Shown: positions 53,505 through 61,952 of the stretch, piece after piece
Layout of the letters: the number at the start of each line of letters is the position of its first letter
How positions within the stretch are numbered: the first letter of the stretch is position 1
Translations under genes and position numbers: made by a program
Origin: Gracilibacter sp. BRH_c7a
GTDB lineage: Bacteria; Bacillota; Desulfitobacteriia; Desulfitobacteriales; Syntrophobotulaceae
DNA: 64,000 nt
Assembly: GCA_001516055.1 (NCBI GenBank)
Contig: LOEZ01000077.1
Span: 1 to 64,000, forward strand
Direction of reading: 5' to 3'
Notes under the pieces: model-generated
Database searches by the model: none
Seen by the model: the letters and a program-made list of their open reading frames with translations, nothing else
Told to the model about the DNA's origin: nothing

Positions 53505-53533
53505 ATAATACTAATTTCTTAAACCATAGTCAA
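53505..53533 (-). promoter_or_regulatory. Promoter of the methyltransferase/radical SAM operon
   Basis: On the minus strand TTGACT (53533-53528), 17 bases, TATTAT (53510-53505): a near-consensus sigma-A promoter with the operator immediately after it. Confidence 0.8.
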
Positions 53534-53546
53534 CTTATTTATTTCG

Positions 53547-53590
53547 AAAAGTGGAATTAATGGGACGGTTTCACCGCCCTTTAATTCCAC
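53547..53590 (-). terminator. Terminator of the hydrogenase operon
   Basis: GTGGAATTAA and TTAATTCCAC pair over 10 bp, with an inner GGGCGGT/ACCGTCCC-type pairing, then TTTT on the minus strand. It begins at the stop codon of the protease gene. Confidence 0.85.
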
Positions 53591-54075
53591 TATAGCTTCC
53601 AGTTCTCTATGTAATTAAGAACTATTTCTATTGCTTTTGGCACACTCTTCTGAATGGTTTCTGTCAATTCTATACCCCAATCCAAACTTTGTGGTTGGAT
53701 ACCGACAACTATAATCTCGTCAGGGCTGATGCCCATAAACTCACCCCAAAATAGAACCTCAGCAAAACCCATTTGATGAAGAGACAATTTTTTAGTTGTA
53801 AATCTAGGTACTTGATCATTTGTCCATTGAATGATTTGGCCAGGGGCTTGGCCGGCATCAACTGCGTCAAGGACTATCAAATAATTATGGCGTTCAATGA
53901 AATCCAGTAATTCCAAGCCTGAAGTAGCTCCATCAAGGGTTTCAACATCCAAAGGCAAATGCTCACGAAGTCCTTCAAGTAAATGAATGCCTACCCCCTC
54001 ATCTGTACGTAATAAGTTTCCTAGTGCCAGGACCCCGATATTTGGATTAAGTTCTGAGGCAATTCTCTTGGTCAT
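53590..54075 (-). CDS. NiFe hydrogenase maturation protease (HyaD/HupD type)
   Basis: 161 residues. It shows VLALGNLLRTDEGVGIHLLE, VLDAVDAG and LSLHQMGFAE, holding the Glu/Asp and His that read out nickel in the HybD family. It trims the C-terminal tail of the large subunit once nickel is in place. It overlaps the cytochrome gene by four bases and closes the operon. Confidence 0.93.
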   Translation of the reverse strand: MTKRIASELNPNIGVLALGNLLRTDEGVGIHLLEGLREHLPLDVETLDGATSGLELLDFIERHNYLIVLDAVDAGQAPGQIIQWTNDQVPRFTTKKLSLHQMGFAEVLFWGEFMGISPDEIIVVGIQPQSLDWGIELTETIQKSVPKAIEIVLNYIENWKL

Positions 54076-54833
54076 GGTTTATTGGCCTTAGGCACGAACT
54101 CGTTTGCTAAACGTTTATTGGAATGAACATTGGAGGACAAGTCAAATTTATACCCATTAATTATAGAGGAAATTGTACCATCATCATCCAAGATATCTTG
54201 TCTTATAACCATATAGAGATGCCCTAGCAGGAATATGACATAACCCCAGGCAAAGAGATGATGGAACATTCTTACTTGGCTTTCACTGTTAAAAGCCGGA
54301 ATAACCCAAGAGAAGAGGCTTCCTAATATCCCACTTTGATCAGTACCCACCCGCATAGCAAAACCGGTCAGAATCATAATTCCACTCGCCAGCCAGACAA
54401 AAAAGAAATACATTAACTGGGCCAAAGAATTGTGTCCTAAACTATTTTGATGCTCAGATTTCATGAAGAGATAATATTTAATGGTTGATACCATATTTCC
54501 CCAAAAGTTCTTTTGCCAAAAACGCATTTTTGAATATTCGTTGCCAACTATAAACCAATAAAGACGAAATATTAGATTAGCTGTAAATATGTAAGCAGTA
54601 ACTCCATGCCAATAACGAATCGTTCCCATGACAAAATTCTGTGTAGCTTCTCCGGGGGCAACGAGTAGGGGTTTTGCTATATACATTCCTGTAAGGAATA
54701 ATATCACAATAGCAAAGACATTAATCCAATGAAAAATACGAACCGGAAACTGCCATACATAGACAGGACGACGGTCCGAATCGTGTGGTATATGTTCTAT
54801 AGACGAGGTGCTTTTGCTTGTAGTTCCTGCCAT
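54072..54833 (-). CDS. NiFe hydrogenase b-type cytochrome subunit
   Basis: 253 residues, four membrane helices, a HyaC/HupC relative: VRIFHWINVFAIVILFLTGM, IRYWHGVTAYIFTANLIFRLYWF, HHLFAWGYVIFLLGHLYMVI. The membrane His residues are haem b ligands. It links the periplasmic-face hydrogenase to menaquinone. It follows the large-subunit gene by 18 bases. Confidence 0.93.
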   Translation of the reverse strand: MAGTTSKSTSSIEHIPHDSDRRPVYVWQFPVRIFHWINVFAIVILFLTGMYIAKPLLVAPGEATQNFVMGTIRYWHGVTAYIFTANLIFRLYWFIVGNEYSKMRFWQKNFWGNMVSTIKYYLFMKSEHQNSLGHNSLAQLMYFFFVWLASGIMILTGFAMRVGTDQSGILGSLFSWVIPAFNSESQVRMFHHLFAWGYVIFLLGHLYMVIRQDILDDDGTISSIINGYKFDLSSNVHSNKRLANEFVPKANKP

Positions 54834-54851
54834 GGTGATTCCTCCTTTTGG

Positions 54852-56567
54852 TCATAAACTGGTGATTCGTAGCGTTTCTTTTCCCTCTGGTGTTAACAAA
54901 TGCGTTGAACACGCAATACAAGGATCAAAGGAATGGATAGTACGTAACAATTCTAGCGGTTGATCAGCAACTGCCATAGGGGTATCTAATAAGGAAGCTT
55001 CGTAAGGGCCCTTTTGTCCATTCATATCACGGGGAGAAGCATTCCAAGTTGTTGGGACAACGGCTTGATAGCTTGCTATTTTACCACCGTTAATTTTTAC
55101 CCAGTGTGCCAATGCTCCCCGAGGTGCTTCTGCTAAACCAATCCCTTGGGACTGAGCAGGCCAACGGCTTGGATCCCATTTTTCTTGATTAAAGGTCTGA
55201 GAGTCACCTGCTTTAATATTGGCGATTAGATCAGAGTAAAAACCTGCTAAATGATCGACACAATATTTTGCTTCCAAGGCCCTGGCAAGTGTACGCCCTA
55301 AGGTTGAGAACAGGGCATTTACCGGAAGGTCCAGTCTGGTAAGAGCATCGTCAACCAAGCTGCGAATTTCTTGATTCCCTCTGGCATAAGCTACAACGAA
55401 GCGGGCTAGAGGGCCAACTTCCATAGCATGACCTTGCCAACGCGGAGTTTTAAGCCAACTGTATTTTTTGTTCTCATCTAAATTCTGGTAAGGCGGTTTC
55501 GGTCCGTCATAAGCCGGTTCTGTTTTTCCTTGCCAAGGATGTAATCCAGCGTTGTTATCATCATATTTATACCAGGAATGCGTCACAAATTCCTGAATTT
55601 GATTGGGATCTTTCAGATCAACATCGTACACTTTGGTTAAATCCCGATCTAAAACTGCTCCGCCAGGGAACAGATAGCTGCTTGGGTCGCTGATGTCGGT
55701 AAGCGGTACACCACCATAAGCAAGAAAGTTACCCACACCGCCACCCCAAAGGTCACCTTTATAAAAACCGCCAATAGCAAAGATATCGGGTATCAGCACT
55801 TTGTCGATAAATTCCTGGGCTTCATCAATTTTAGTTTTAACTAAGTTTAAGCGTTCCATGTTAATAACATGGACATCATTCAGGTTAATAGTAGAAGAAT
55901 GACCACCTACCAGATAGTTGGGATGGGGATTTTTCCCCCCGAATACAGTATGAATTTTGGCGATTTCTTTCTGCCAGTTTAAGGCTTCCAAGTAGTGAGC
56001 GACTGCCATCAGATCTCCTTCGGGGGGTAATCTATAGGCAGGATGACCCCAGTAAGCATTTGCAAAAATGCCGAGCTGACCACTTTCTACGAAGTTTTTG
56101 ACTTTATTTTGGACATCTCGGAAATAACCTTCTGACGAATTGGGCCAGTTAGAAATAGACATCGCCAAGGAACTCGTTGCTTTGGGATCTGCCTTAAGAG
56201 CATTGACTACATCAACCCAATCAAACCCATGGAGATGATAGAGATGAATCACATGGTCCTGAACAAATTGAGTTAAGGTCATGATATTGCGGATATAGTT
56301 AGCATTTTTAGGAATAGGGTAATCTAAGGCATCTTCGACCGCCCGGATAGAGGCAATCGCATGAATGTGGGTACAGACCCCACAGATTCGCTGGACAAAA
56401 GCCCAAGCATCTCGCGGATCTCTGTTCTCAACAATTTTTTCAATTCCTCTAAACATGGTGCCGGAACATAAAGCGTCAGTGATTCTTGTACCGTCAACAA
56501 CGGCTTCAATTCGTAAATGACCTTCGATTCGAGTAATAGGATCTACTACGATTCTTTTTGTTGCCAT
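54852..56567 (-). CDS. NiFe hydrogenase large subunit
   Basis: About 571 residues, uptake group 1 type. The nickel ligands are in RICGVCTHIHA near residue 60 and DPCIACSTHLL at the C-terminus; the last His is followed by a 15-residue tail (from LL to ITSL) to be cut by the maturation protease encoded two genes on. Also present: RIEGHLRIEAVVDG, YWGHPAYRLPPEGD. The frame opens upstream at 56639, but ATG 56567 with GAAAGG begins the conserved MATKRIVVDPITRIEGH. Second gene of the operon. Confidence 0.96.
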   Translation of the reverse strand: MATKRIVVDPITRIEGHLRIEAVVDGTRITDALCSGTMFRGIEKIVENRDPRDAWAFVQRICGVCTHIHAIASIRAVEDALDYPIPKNANYIRNIMTLTQFVQDHVIHLYHLHGFDWVDVVNALKADPKATSSLAMSISNWPNSSEGYFRDVQNKVKNFVESGQLGIFANAYWGHPAYRLPPEGDLMAVAHYLEALNWQKEIAKIHTVFGGKNPHPNYLVGGHSSTINLNDVHVINMERLNLVKTKIDEAQEFIDKVLIPDIFAIGGFYKGDLWGGGVGNFLAYGGVPLTDISDPSSYLFPGGAVLDRDLTKVYDVDLKDPNQIQEFVTHSWYKYDDNNAGLHPWQGKTEPAYDGPKPPYQNLDENKKYSWLKTPRWQGHAMEVGPLARFVVAYARGNQEIRSLVDDALTRLDLPVNALFSTLGRTLARALEAKYCVDHLAGFYSDLIANIKAGDSQTFNQEKWDPSRWPAQSQGIGLAEAPRGALAHWVKINGGKIASYQAVVPTTWNASPRDMNGQKGPYEASLLDTPMAVADQPLELLRTIHSFDPCIACSTHLLTPEGKETLRITSL

Positions 56568-56674
56568 AGATTCAAAACCTTTCTTTCTCATTAAAACGGA
56601 GTATAGATAAATCCTTTGGAATAACGAATAAGTAAACAAGCTAGGAATTAGTATACAAACTAGTCTTAGAGAAA

Positions 56675-57772
56675 CTAATCTGCTTTTTTGCTCTCCTTAC
56701 TTTTATCAGATTTCTCCCGTCCTTTAATAACTGCAGTAGCCGTTCCATGGGCAATAACCCCGACTCCGGCAGCACCTAAGGCCGCCAGACCAATCTGGTC
56801 GGGATTCTTACCTATGACATTATTAGGGATTTCAGCAAGGTGAGTGTAAAACGGAGTGCTGGTATCATACCAATTATTCTCGGAACAAGCCATACAGGGA
56901 TGACCTGATTTTACCGGAAAACTCACGCCGTTATTCCATTCTGTAACAGCACAGGCATTATAAGCTACAGGTCCCTTACAACCAAGCTTATATAGACACC
57001 ATCCTTTCTTAGCTCCTTCATCATCAAACTCTTCTACAAATTGCCCAGCATCGAAAAAGGCACGCCGAACACAGCCATCATGCACCCGTTTGGAATAAAA
57101 GGCTTTTGGTCGTCCTAAACTGGTGAGTTCTGGAATTTCCCCGAAGGTTACATAATGAACAATGGTACCTGTGATAACTTCTGCTATTGGAGGACACCCT
57201 GGAACATCTATTACCGGTTTGTTTTTAACAATTCTGCGAATAGGCACAGCCTCCGTTGGATTAGGATAAGCACCTTGTACACAGGCATTAGTAGCACAGG
57301 ATCCATAAGCGATGACTGCTGCTGCACCATCAGCACATTCTTTTAGCAAGTCGTTAGCAGTCCTGCCGCCAATGGTGCAATAGATTCCGCCTTCAGCCAG
57401 CGTTGCACTGCCCTCAACCACTAAAACGTACTTACCATAATTATCCTGCATGGATTTGAGTCGTGCTGCCTCAGCTTGAAATCCAGCTGCAGCTTGAAGG
57501 GGCTCCATATAATCGAGCGAGATCATATTAAATATCAAATCAGCAAACAAAGGGTGAGCAGAACGAATGAAGGATTCGGCACAACAGGTGCATTCCTGTA
57601 GATTGAGATAGATAACGGGCATACGCGACTTGTTTTCTAAAGCCTTAACTATTTTGGGGACGGCACTTAAATCAAGTCCTAGCATTGCAGCTGTAATCGT
57701 ACAAAACTTTAGAAAGTCACGACGGGATACTCCTTTGCGGCGGGCCCAATCATAATAACTACCCTCTTTCAA
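56675..57772 (-). CDS. NiFe hydrogenase small subunit, TAT-exported
   Basis: 365 residues. The twin-arginine signal is SRRDFLKFCTITAAML near residue 16. Fe-S cluster Cys appear in NLQECTCCAESF, YGSCATNACVQGAYPNPT, DVPGCPPIAEVITG, and the distal set HDGCVRRAFFD / GPVAYNACAVTEWN / HPCMACSENNWYD. A C-terminal helix (AALGAAGVGVIAHGTATAV) anchors the complex in the membrane. First gene of the operon. Confidence 0.96.
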   Translation of the reverse strand: MKEGSYYDWARRKGVSRRDFLKFCTITAAMLGLDLSAVPKIVKALENKSRMPVIYLNLQECTCCAESFIRSAHPLFADLIFNMISLDYMEPLQAAAGFQAEAARLKSMQDNYGKYVLVVEGSATLAEGGIYCTIGGRTANDLLKECADGAAAVIAYGSCATNACVQGAYPNPTEAVPIRRIVKNKPVIDVPGCPPIAEVITGTIVHYVTFGEIPELTSLGRPKAFYSKRVHDGCVRRAFFDAGQFVEEFDDEGAKKGWCLYKLGCKGPVAYNACAVTEWNNGVSFPVKSGHPCMACSENNWYDTSTPFYTHLAEIPNNVIGKNPDQIGLAALGAAGVGVIAHGTATAVIKGREKSDKSKESKKAD

Positions 57773-58011
57773 ATTTATTCCCCCTTATGAGGCTAGCTAG
57801 ATATTATTGTGTGGCAAAAATTATATTTTATTCAGTAACCCATTTTCAAATTCACGCTTTAAGAAATTGATCAGTAGCATTTCAGAAGATGGTATTTCTG
57901 TAGCAAGTAATAATATCAATATAGAGATCAATTAAAAGAAATATAATAATGGAATTGATGGTAAAATGGAAGCAATGAAATATTTGTAAAATTTCTGCTG
58001 GAGGTGCTGTT

Positions 58012-59172
58012 GTGAAGATATTGTCTCAAATATTTAAACGTAAGAAAGAGAACCAACTGTTCGAGGCCATGCAGATTGAAGTTTGTGCTTCTTGTAATAT
58101 CCGTTGTACCTTTTGCCCAACTACCCACCAGCATCACCACTACGGTATTGACACCATGGATTTGGAACTTTTTCAAAAGCTAGCACTTTATTTTCCCTGG
58201 TTTAAGTGGGTTTATTTACAAGGGTGGGGTGAGCCATTATTACATAAAGATATTTGGCAGATGGTTCAACTGGCTAAAGGGGCTGGGGTTAAAGTTGGTT
58301 TTACTACCAACGGCACTCTCCTGAACCAGGACGCCCTTGACAATATTTTTAGAATGGGAGTGGATCAGATTTCCACATCCATCGCTGGAGCTACTTCGGA
58401 GAGCCATGGAAGATTACGAGTAGGGTCACAGCTGGAGCAAATCGGAATAAATGTTGTGAACCTTCTTCAACAGCGACGGGCCAAAGGGATAAATCGACCC
58501 AGGGTGAGTATTTCCTATATGTTGACCAAAGATAGCATACATGAGCTACCTGAAGCACTGAAGCTGGCTTTGAGTTGGGGAGTAGATGATTTCTATACAA
58601 CCAACCTCGATTATGTTTTTAACCAGCTGGCTGATGAGCAAAAGGTTTTTTGTTGGGATGAAGAGGAACAAAAATCTTCATCGGGGAGTATGGAAGCAAA
58701 TTTAAGGCAGTATCAGGAGTATCTTGATGTAGCTGCCAGTCTGGCAAGTAAGAAGAAAATTTCTTTTCGTTCTTGCAAGCTCGCTGCCAAGGAGCAGGAG
58801 GCATCTTGCGAACTAAACCCTAACAAGTATGTCTTCATTACTGTCCGTGGTGATGTAACCCCTTGCACTTATCTAGCTAGAATGGAAAATCCTAAGATAT
58901 TTCGCGGCCAGTCTTATAAGTTTCCTTGTCAATCCTTTGGTAACATCCAACAATCAGGTTTAAGTCAAATCTTAGAAGGTGAGGAGTACAGAGAGTTTTG
59001 TCTGCCCTTCAAAAAGAGGGAGCAAGCCTTAACTCGGTTAATGTCTGCGTTTATTGATTATGAACCTAGCCTGTTACGCATTCATCAAGCAGAAGAAGAG
59101 TATAGCCAGCATTTAGAAGAAAATTCTCTGCCCAAGCCCTGTCAAGTATGTCCTAAGCCCTTTGGGGTTTGA
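58012..59172 (+). CDS. Radical SAM protein with SPASM-like C-terminus
   Basis: 386 residues. The cluster motif is in CASCNIRCTFCPTTHQHHH (CxxxCxxC), with LQGWGEPLLHKDIWQMV and FTTNGTLLN, and a C-terminal Cys set (FRSCKLAAKEQEASCELN, VTPCTYLARME, CQVCPKPF). SPASM-type radical SAM proteins modify peptides or cofactors. It is divergent from the hydrogenase operon, with a 239-base gap, and a role in its assembly is possible but not shown. Start GTG 58012 with GGAGGTG upstream. Confidence 0.87.
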   Translation: MKILSQIFKRKKENQLFEAMQIEVCASCNIRCTFCPTTHQHHHYGIDTMDLELFQKLALYFPWFKWVYLQGWGEPLLHKDIWQMVQLAKGAGVKVGFTTNGTLLNQDALDNIFRMGVDQISTSIAGATSESHGRLRVGSQLEQIGINVVNLLQQRRAKGINRPRVSISYMLTKDSIHELPEALKLALSWGVDDFYTTNLDYVFNQLADEQKVFCWDEEEQKSSSGSMEANLRQYQEYLDVAASLASKKKISFRSCKLAAKEQEASCELNPNKYVFITVRGDVTPCTYLARMENPKIFRGQSYKFPCQSFGNIQQSGLSQILEGEEYREFCLPFKKREQALTRLMSAFIDYEPSLLRIHQAEEEYSQHLEENSLPKPCQVCPKPFGV

Positions 59173-59178
59173 ACCGTT

Positions 59179-59286
59179 CTAAGTTGAGTGGAATCCCCAG
59201 ATGAGGATTACTACAAGTATTACCGCATAAAATATCATCTGAAATATGGTCAAGGGTAGACTTTTTCTATATTTGTAATCATCCAA
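59179..59286 (-). CDS. 35-residue single-helix membrane protein
   Basis: A small frame after the cytochrome b gene, with a TTG start at 59286, AGGAGG about nine bases upstream, and TAG at 59179. It begins with charged MDDYKYRKSLPL and continues into a hydrophobic helix (IFQMIFYAVILVVILIWGF) ending HST. It looks like a small membrane subunit of the cytochrome complex, in the way CydX-like proteins belong to theirs. Function inferred from position. Confidence 0.6.
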   Translation of the reverse strand: MDDYKYRKSLPLTIFQMIFYAVILVVILIWGFHST

Positions 59287-59305
59287 AATATTCTTCCTCC
59301 TTCTG

Positions 59306-60004
59306 TTATTTCCTAGCCAGCTTTCCGTTTTCAGCATCGAGTCTTTCCAATTCCAATGGATGGTCTTCTTCCATTTCTTTTCTAGTAATTATCCCTCTGT
59401 ACCACACATGATTCATCGGGAAGAACTTAGGACCGAAGTGGACGTTGAAGAAGTGCCAAATAAAAATAGCACTGATAGCTAAGATGGCTTCGTCAGTATG
59501 AGCGTATCTCGCTGAATCAACTACCCAACGTGGCATATACTGGGTGAAAAACTGCGGAAACCACAACATTAAGCCTGACCCGCCCATAATGGCCATACCC
59601 CAGAATACAGCCCAGTAATCGAATTTTTCTTTATAGGTGAAACGGTCAAATTTAGGTGGGAATTTTTTAAATCCCAACAAAAACTGGACGTCATGGATAA
59701 CATCGGAAAAGTCTTTGGCCCTTGGCACCGTTGCCCAGGACATTTTTTTTGTGATTAGAGGATTAACCACCAGGTAAATTAAGTGATAAACGGAGACCGC
59801 CAACATAACAACTGCTGCTACCAGATGGACGGCAAACATATTATCGAAACCACCGTGCATTGAAACAATCCATTGGGAAATCCTACTTTGCTCAAACTTA
59901 ATGGGCAATCCAGTAATTGTTAAAACGAAAAAACTGGTGAACATCCCGATATGCTGGATGCGCTGATGGATATCTAAACGTTGAAAAACCTGTTCTTTGG
60001 CCAC
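59306..60004 (-). CDS. Cytochrome b561-type membrane subunit (formate-dehydrogenase gamma-like)
   Basis: 232 residues with four helices and His ligands: RIQHIGMFTSFFVLTITGLP, VHLVAAVVMLAVSVYHLIY, DYWAVFWGMAIMGGSGLMLWFP, YAHTDEAILAISAIFIWHFF, then FNVHFGPKFFPMNHVWYRG. It closely follows the pentaheme gene (6-base gap) and should pass electrons between quinone and that cytochrome. Start GTG 60004 with GGAGG upstream. Confidence 0.88.
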   Translation of the reverse strand: MAKEQVFQRLDIHQRIQHIGMFTSFFVLTITGLPIKFEQSRISQWIVSMHGGFDNMFAVHLVAAVVMLAVSVYHLIYLVVNPLITKKMSWATVPRAKDFSDVIHDVQFLLGFKKFPPKFDRFTYKEKFDYWAVFWGMAIMGGSGLMLWFPQFFTQYMPRWVVDSARYAHTDEAILAISAIFIWHFFNVHFGPKFFPMNHVWYRGIITRKEMEEDHPLELERLDAENGKLARK

Positions 60005-60010
60005 GGTCTG

Positions 60011-60649
60011 TTACCTCCTTTTTCTTTCCCGTAGAATTGCACGCAGGTTTTGGTACAGTTGTAGTTCCATATGGAGAACTAGGGCGGTAATTGTTATCAA
60101 GGTCAGCCAGATAAAAAACTTGGCTGTATAGTACATAGGTGCTCCTGCACCGAAAGCTGCAAACTTATAATGCTCTTCACCTTCGGCAAAGCCTGGTGAT
60201 GCTTGATTATGGCAACTAGCACATGTCTCCGGTATGTTTTCTTTAGCAACTTGGGAATCGGGATTTTCTGAATTTAAAACGTTGTGGGCACCGTGGCAAT
60301 CTACGCAGGTTGCCGACTTTTCGCTGCCAAGATGAACTGCTTTACCATGAAAACTGTCGCCATAACTATCAGTTATTCGACCTTCATGGCAGAGAGCACA
60401 GGTCGCAACGCTCTCTTTTTTATCTAAGGAAGCGTCTTCGGGGTGTGGAAACTTTTCGATGTCTCTGTGGCAACTTACACAACTTAAAAAGTCGTGTTCC
60501 GAACGTTTAACGATAGAACCTTCATCACTATGGCACTGGAGACAATCATCCTGGGCGAGTGTGGTTGTTGGAGTGCCAGCCAAAGCTAGAAACAATAGCA
60601 TTATTATGCTTAATAAGCGACGGAACTGTGATTTTTTTTGTATGTACAT
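60011..60649 (-). CDS. Membrane-anchored pentaheme c-type cytochrome
   Basis: About 212 residues. A signal peptide (LLSIIMLLFLALAGTP, then LAQ) is followed by five CxxCH haem sites: CLQCH, CVSCH, CALCH, CVDCH and CASCH. A C-terminal helix (FFIWLTLITITALVLHMEL) anchors it. ATG 60649 with GAGGTG is preferred to GTG 60658. It is the first gene of the cytochrome operon. Confidence 0.9.
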   Translation of the reverse strand: MYIQKKSQFRRLLSIIMLLFLALAGTPTTTLAQDDCLQCHSDEGSIVKRSEHDFLSCVSCHRDIEKFPHPEDASLDKKESVATCALCHEGRITDSYGDSFHGKAVHLGSEKSATCVDCHGAHNVLNSENPDSQVAKENIPETCASCHNQASPGFAEGEEHYKFAAFGAGAPMYYTAKFFIWLTLITITALVLHMELQLYQNLRAILRERKRR

Positions 60650-60745
60650 AGGCCACACCTCTTTAAAATTAATCGAGTATTAACCTCTTCTCACCTCATT
60701 TTAACGATAAGAGTTCTATACTCGATTGCCAAATTATTATGCCGC

Positions 60746-60775
60746 AAAAAAGCCTGCAGTATTCTCTACAGGCTT
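60746..60775 (-). terminator. Minus-strand terminator without an obvious gene
   Basis: On the minus strand AAGCCTG pairs with CAGGCTT and six T follow. No minus-strand gene lies to its right; it may stop antisense transcription into the cytochrome operon. Confidence 0.6.
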
Positions 60776-60914
60776 ATCAATTAAGCAGCAAAGCAGCAGA
60801 ACGCTCAATAGGAGGAGATATTGGGTGTGTTCACCCAAACTTATTAGAATTTGACTTTTAGGTAATCTATAAAAGGCGATAGTTGGTATGATATAATTAC
60901 GATAACACCTCAAT

Positions 60915-60946
60915 GCCCGTTCTATCTGATATTTGATGGAGCGGGC
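60915..60946 (+). repeat. Leader hairpin of moxR
   Basis: GCCCGTTCTATC pairs with GATGGAGCGGGC over 12 bp (two G-U pairs), 31 bases before the moxR start. No T-run. Confidence 0.5.
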
Positions 60947-60977
60947 TATTACAGTAGAAATAATCAGGGGGAAGCAA

Positions 60978-61952
60978 ATGAATACGAATGATGAAATGTT
61001 TGAAATATTAAGCCAAAAACTAGATAAATTATGGAACGAACTGGACAAAGTCATTGTTGGGAGAAGAAAAGAATTAAAACTCATATTAACTGCTGTCTTA
61101 AGCCAAGGACATGTTTTGTTGGAAGATCTTCCAGGAACAGGGAAGACTACCATGGTTAAAGCATTTTCTAAAGGACTGGATTGTATGTTTTCCAGAGTAC
61201 AGTGTACGCCTGATTTGCTCCCATCAGATATCCTGGGTGTCTCGATCTTCAATCCTCAGACGAATGAATTCTATTTAAGAAAAGGTCCTGTCTTCACTAA
61301 TATACTATTAGTTGACGAAATCAATCGAACCCTACCCCGCACGCAATCAAGCTTGTTGGAATGTATGGAAGAAAGACAAGTTTCCATTGAAGGAAAAACT
61401 TATCTTTTATCCAGCCCTTTCATTGTTATAGCCACCCAAAACCCGATAGAGATGGAAGGAACATTTCCGCTTCCTGAAGCTCAAGTGGATAGATTCTCCA
61501 TGAAATTGAAGCTAGGCTATCCCACTCAGAAAGAAGAAGAGCAGATGCTTGAAAAAGTGGGAGATGAGATTCCCTATGAAAAGATAAGCAGTAAATTCAA
61601 TCCAGAGGAGATTCAAGAGCTGCAAAAGCAATGCCAAGATATTCATATTCACCCCTCAATACGGGAATATATTACTGTCTTAGCCAATGCAACCCGTAAG
61701 CATCCCCTTATTTCTATTGGTGTAAGCCCGAGAGCAAGCAAAGCTCTTTATAAAACTATTAAAGCTTGGGCATTAGTAAACGGTCGTAATTATGTAATTC
61801 CAGACGATGTAAAAGATATGCTCAAACCTGTATGGAATCATCGCTTAATTATGAGAACCGAAGCACATATCAATAGTGTAAAAGCAGAAGATATTCTAGA
61901 TGAAATAATGGGAAAAGTCAGCTTGCCTGATGAAAAGGTAGTTCGTCTATGA
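60978..61952 (+). CDS. MoxR-type AAA+ ATPase
   Basis: About 324 residues: Walker A VLLEDLPGTGKTTMVKAF, Walker B ILLVDEINRTLPRTQSSLLE, sensor ATQNPIEMEGTFPLPEAQVD and an arginine-rich end (GVSPRASKALYKTIKAWALV). MoxR proteins act as chaperones of surface or metalloenzyme assembly. The frame opens at 60933, but ATG 60978 has AGGGGG six bases upstream. It overlaps the DUF58 gene by four bases, the usual pairing. Confidence 0.93.
   Translation: MNTNDEMFEILSQKLDKLWNELDKVIVGRRKELKLILTAVLSQGHVLLEDLPGTGKTTMVKAFSKGLDCMFSRVQCTPDLLPSDILGVSIFNPQTNEFYLRKGPVFTNILLVDEINRTLPRTQSSLLECMEERQVSIEGKTYLLSSPFIVIATQNPIEMEGTFPLPEAQVDRFSMKLKLGYPTQKEEEQMLEKVGDEIPYEKISSKFNPEEIQELQKQCQDIHIHPSIREYITVLANATRKHPLISIGVSPRASKALYKTIKAWALVNGRNYVIPDDVKDMLKPVWNHRLIMRTEAHINSVKAEDILDEIMGKVSLPDEKVVRL

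Larger units (their letters stand above)
60659..60977. other. Intergenic region between the cytochrome operon and moxR
   Basis: About 320 bases. It holds a minus-strand terminator (60746-60775), a TATAAT-like element at 60892-60897, and a hairpin just before moxR (60915-60946). No reading frame convinces. Confidence 0.5.

Noticed and set aside
60737-61252. A 171-codon minus-strand open frame opposite moxR
   Set aside because: It lies antisense to the conserved MoxR gene, has low-complexity Ser-rich text and no family marks; moxR explains the open frame.
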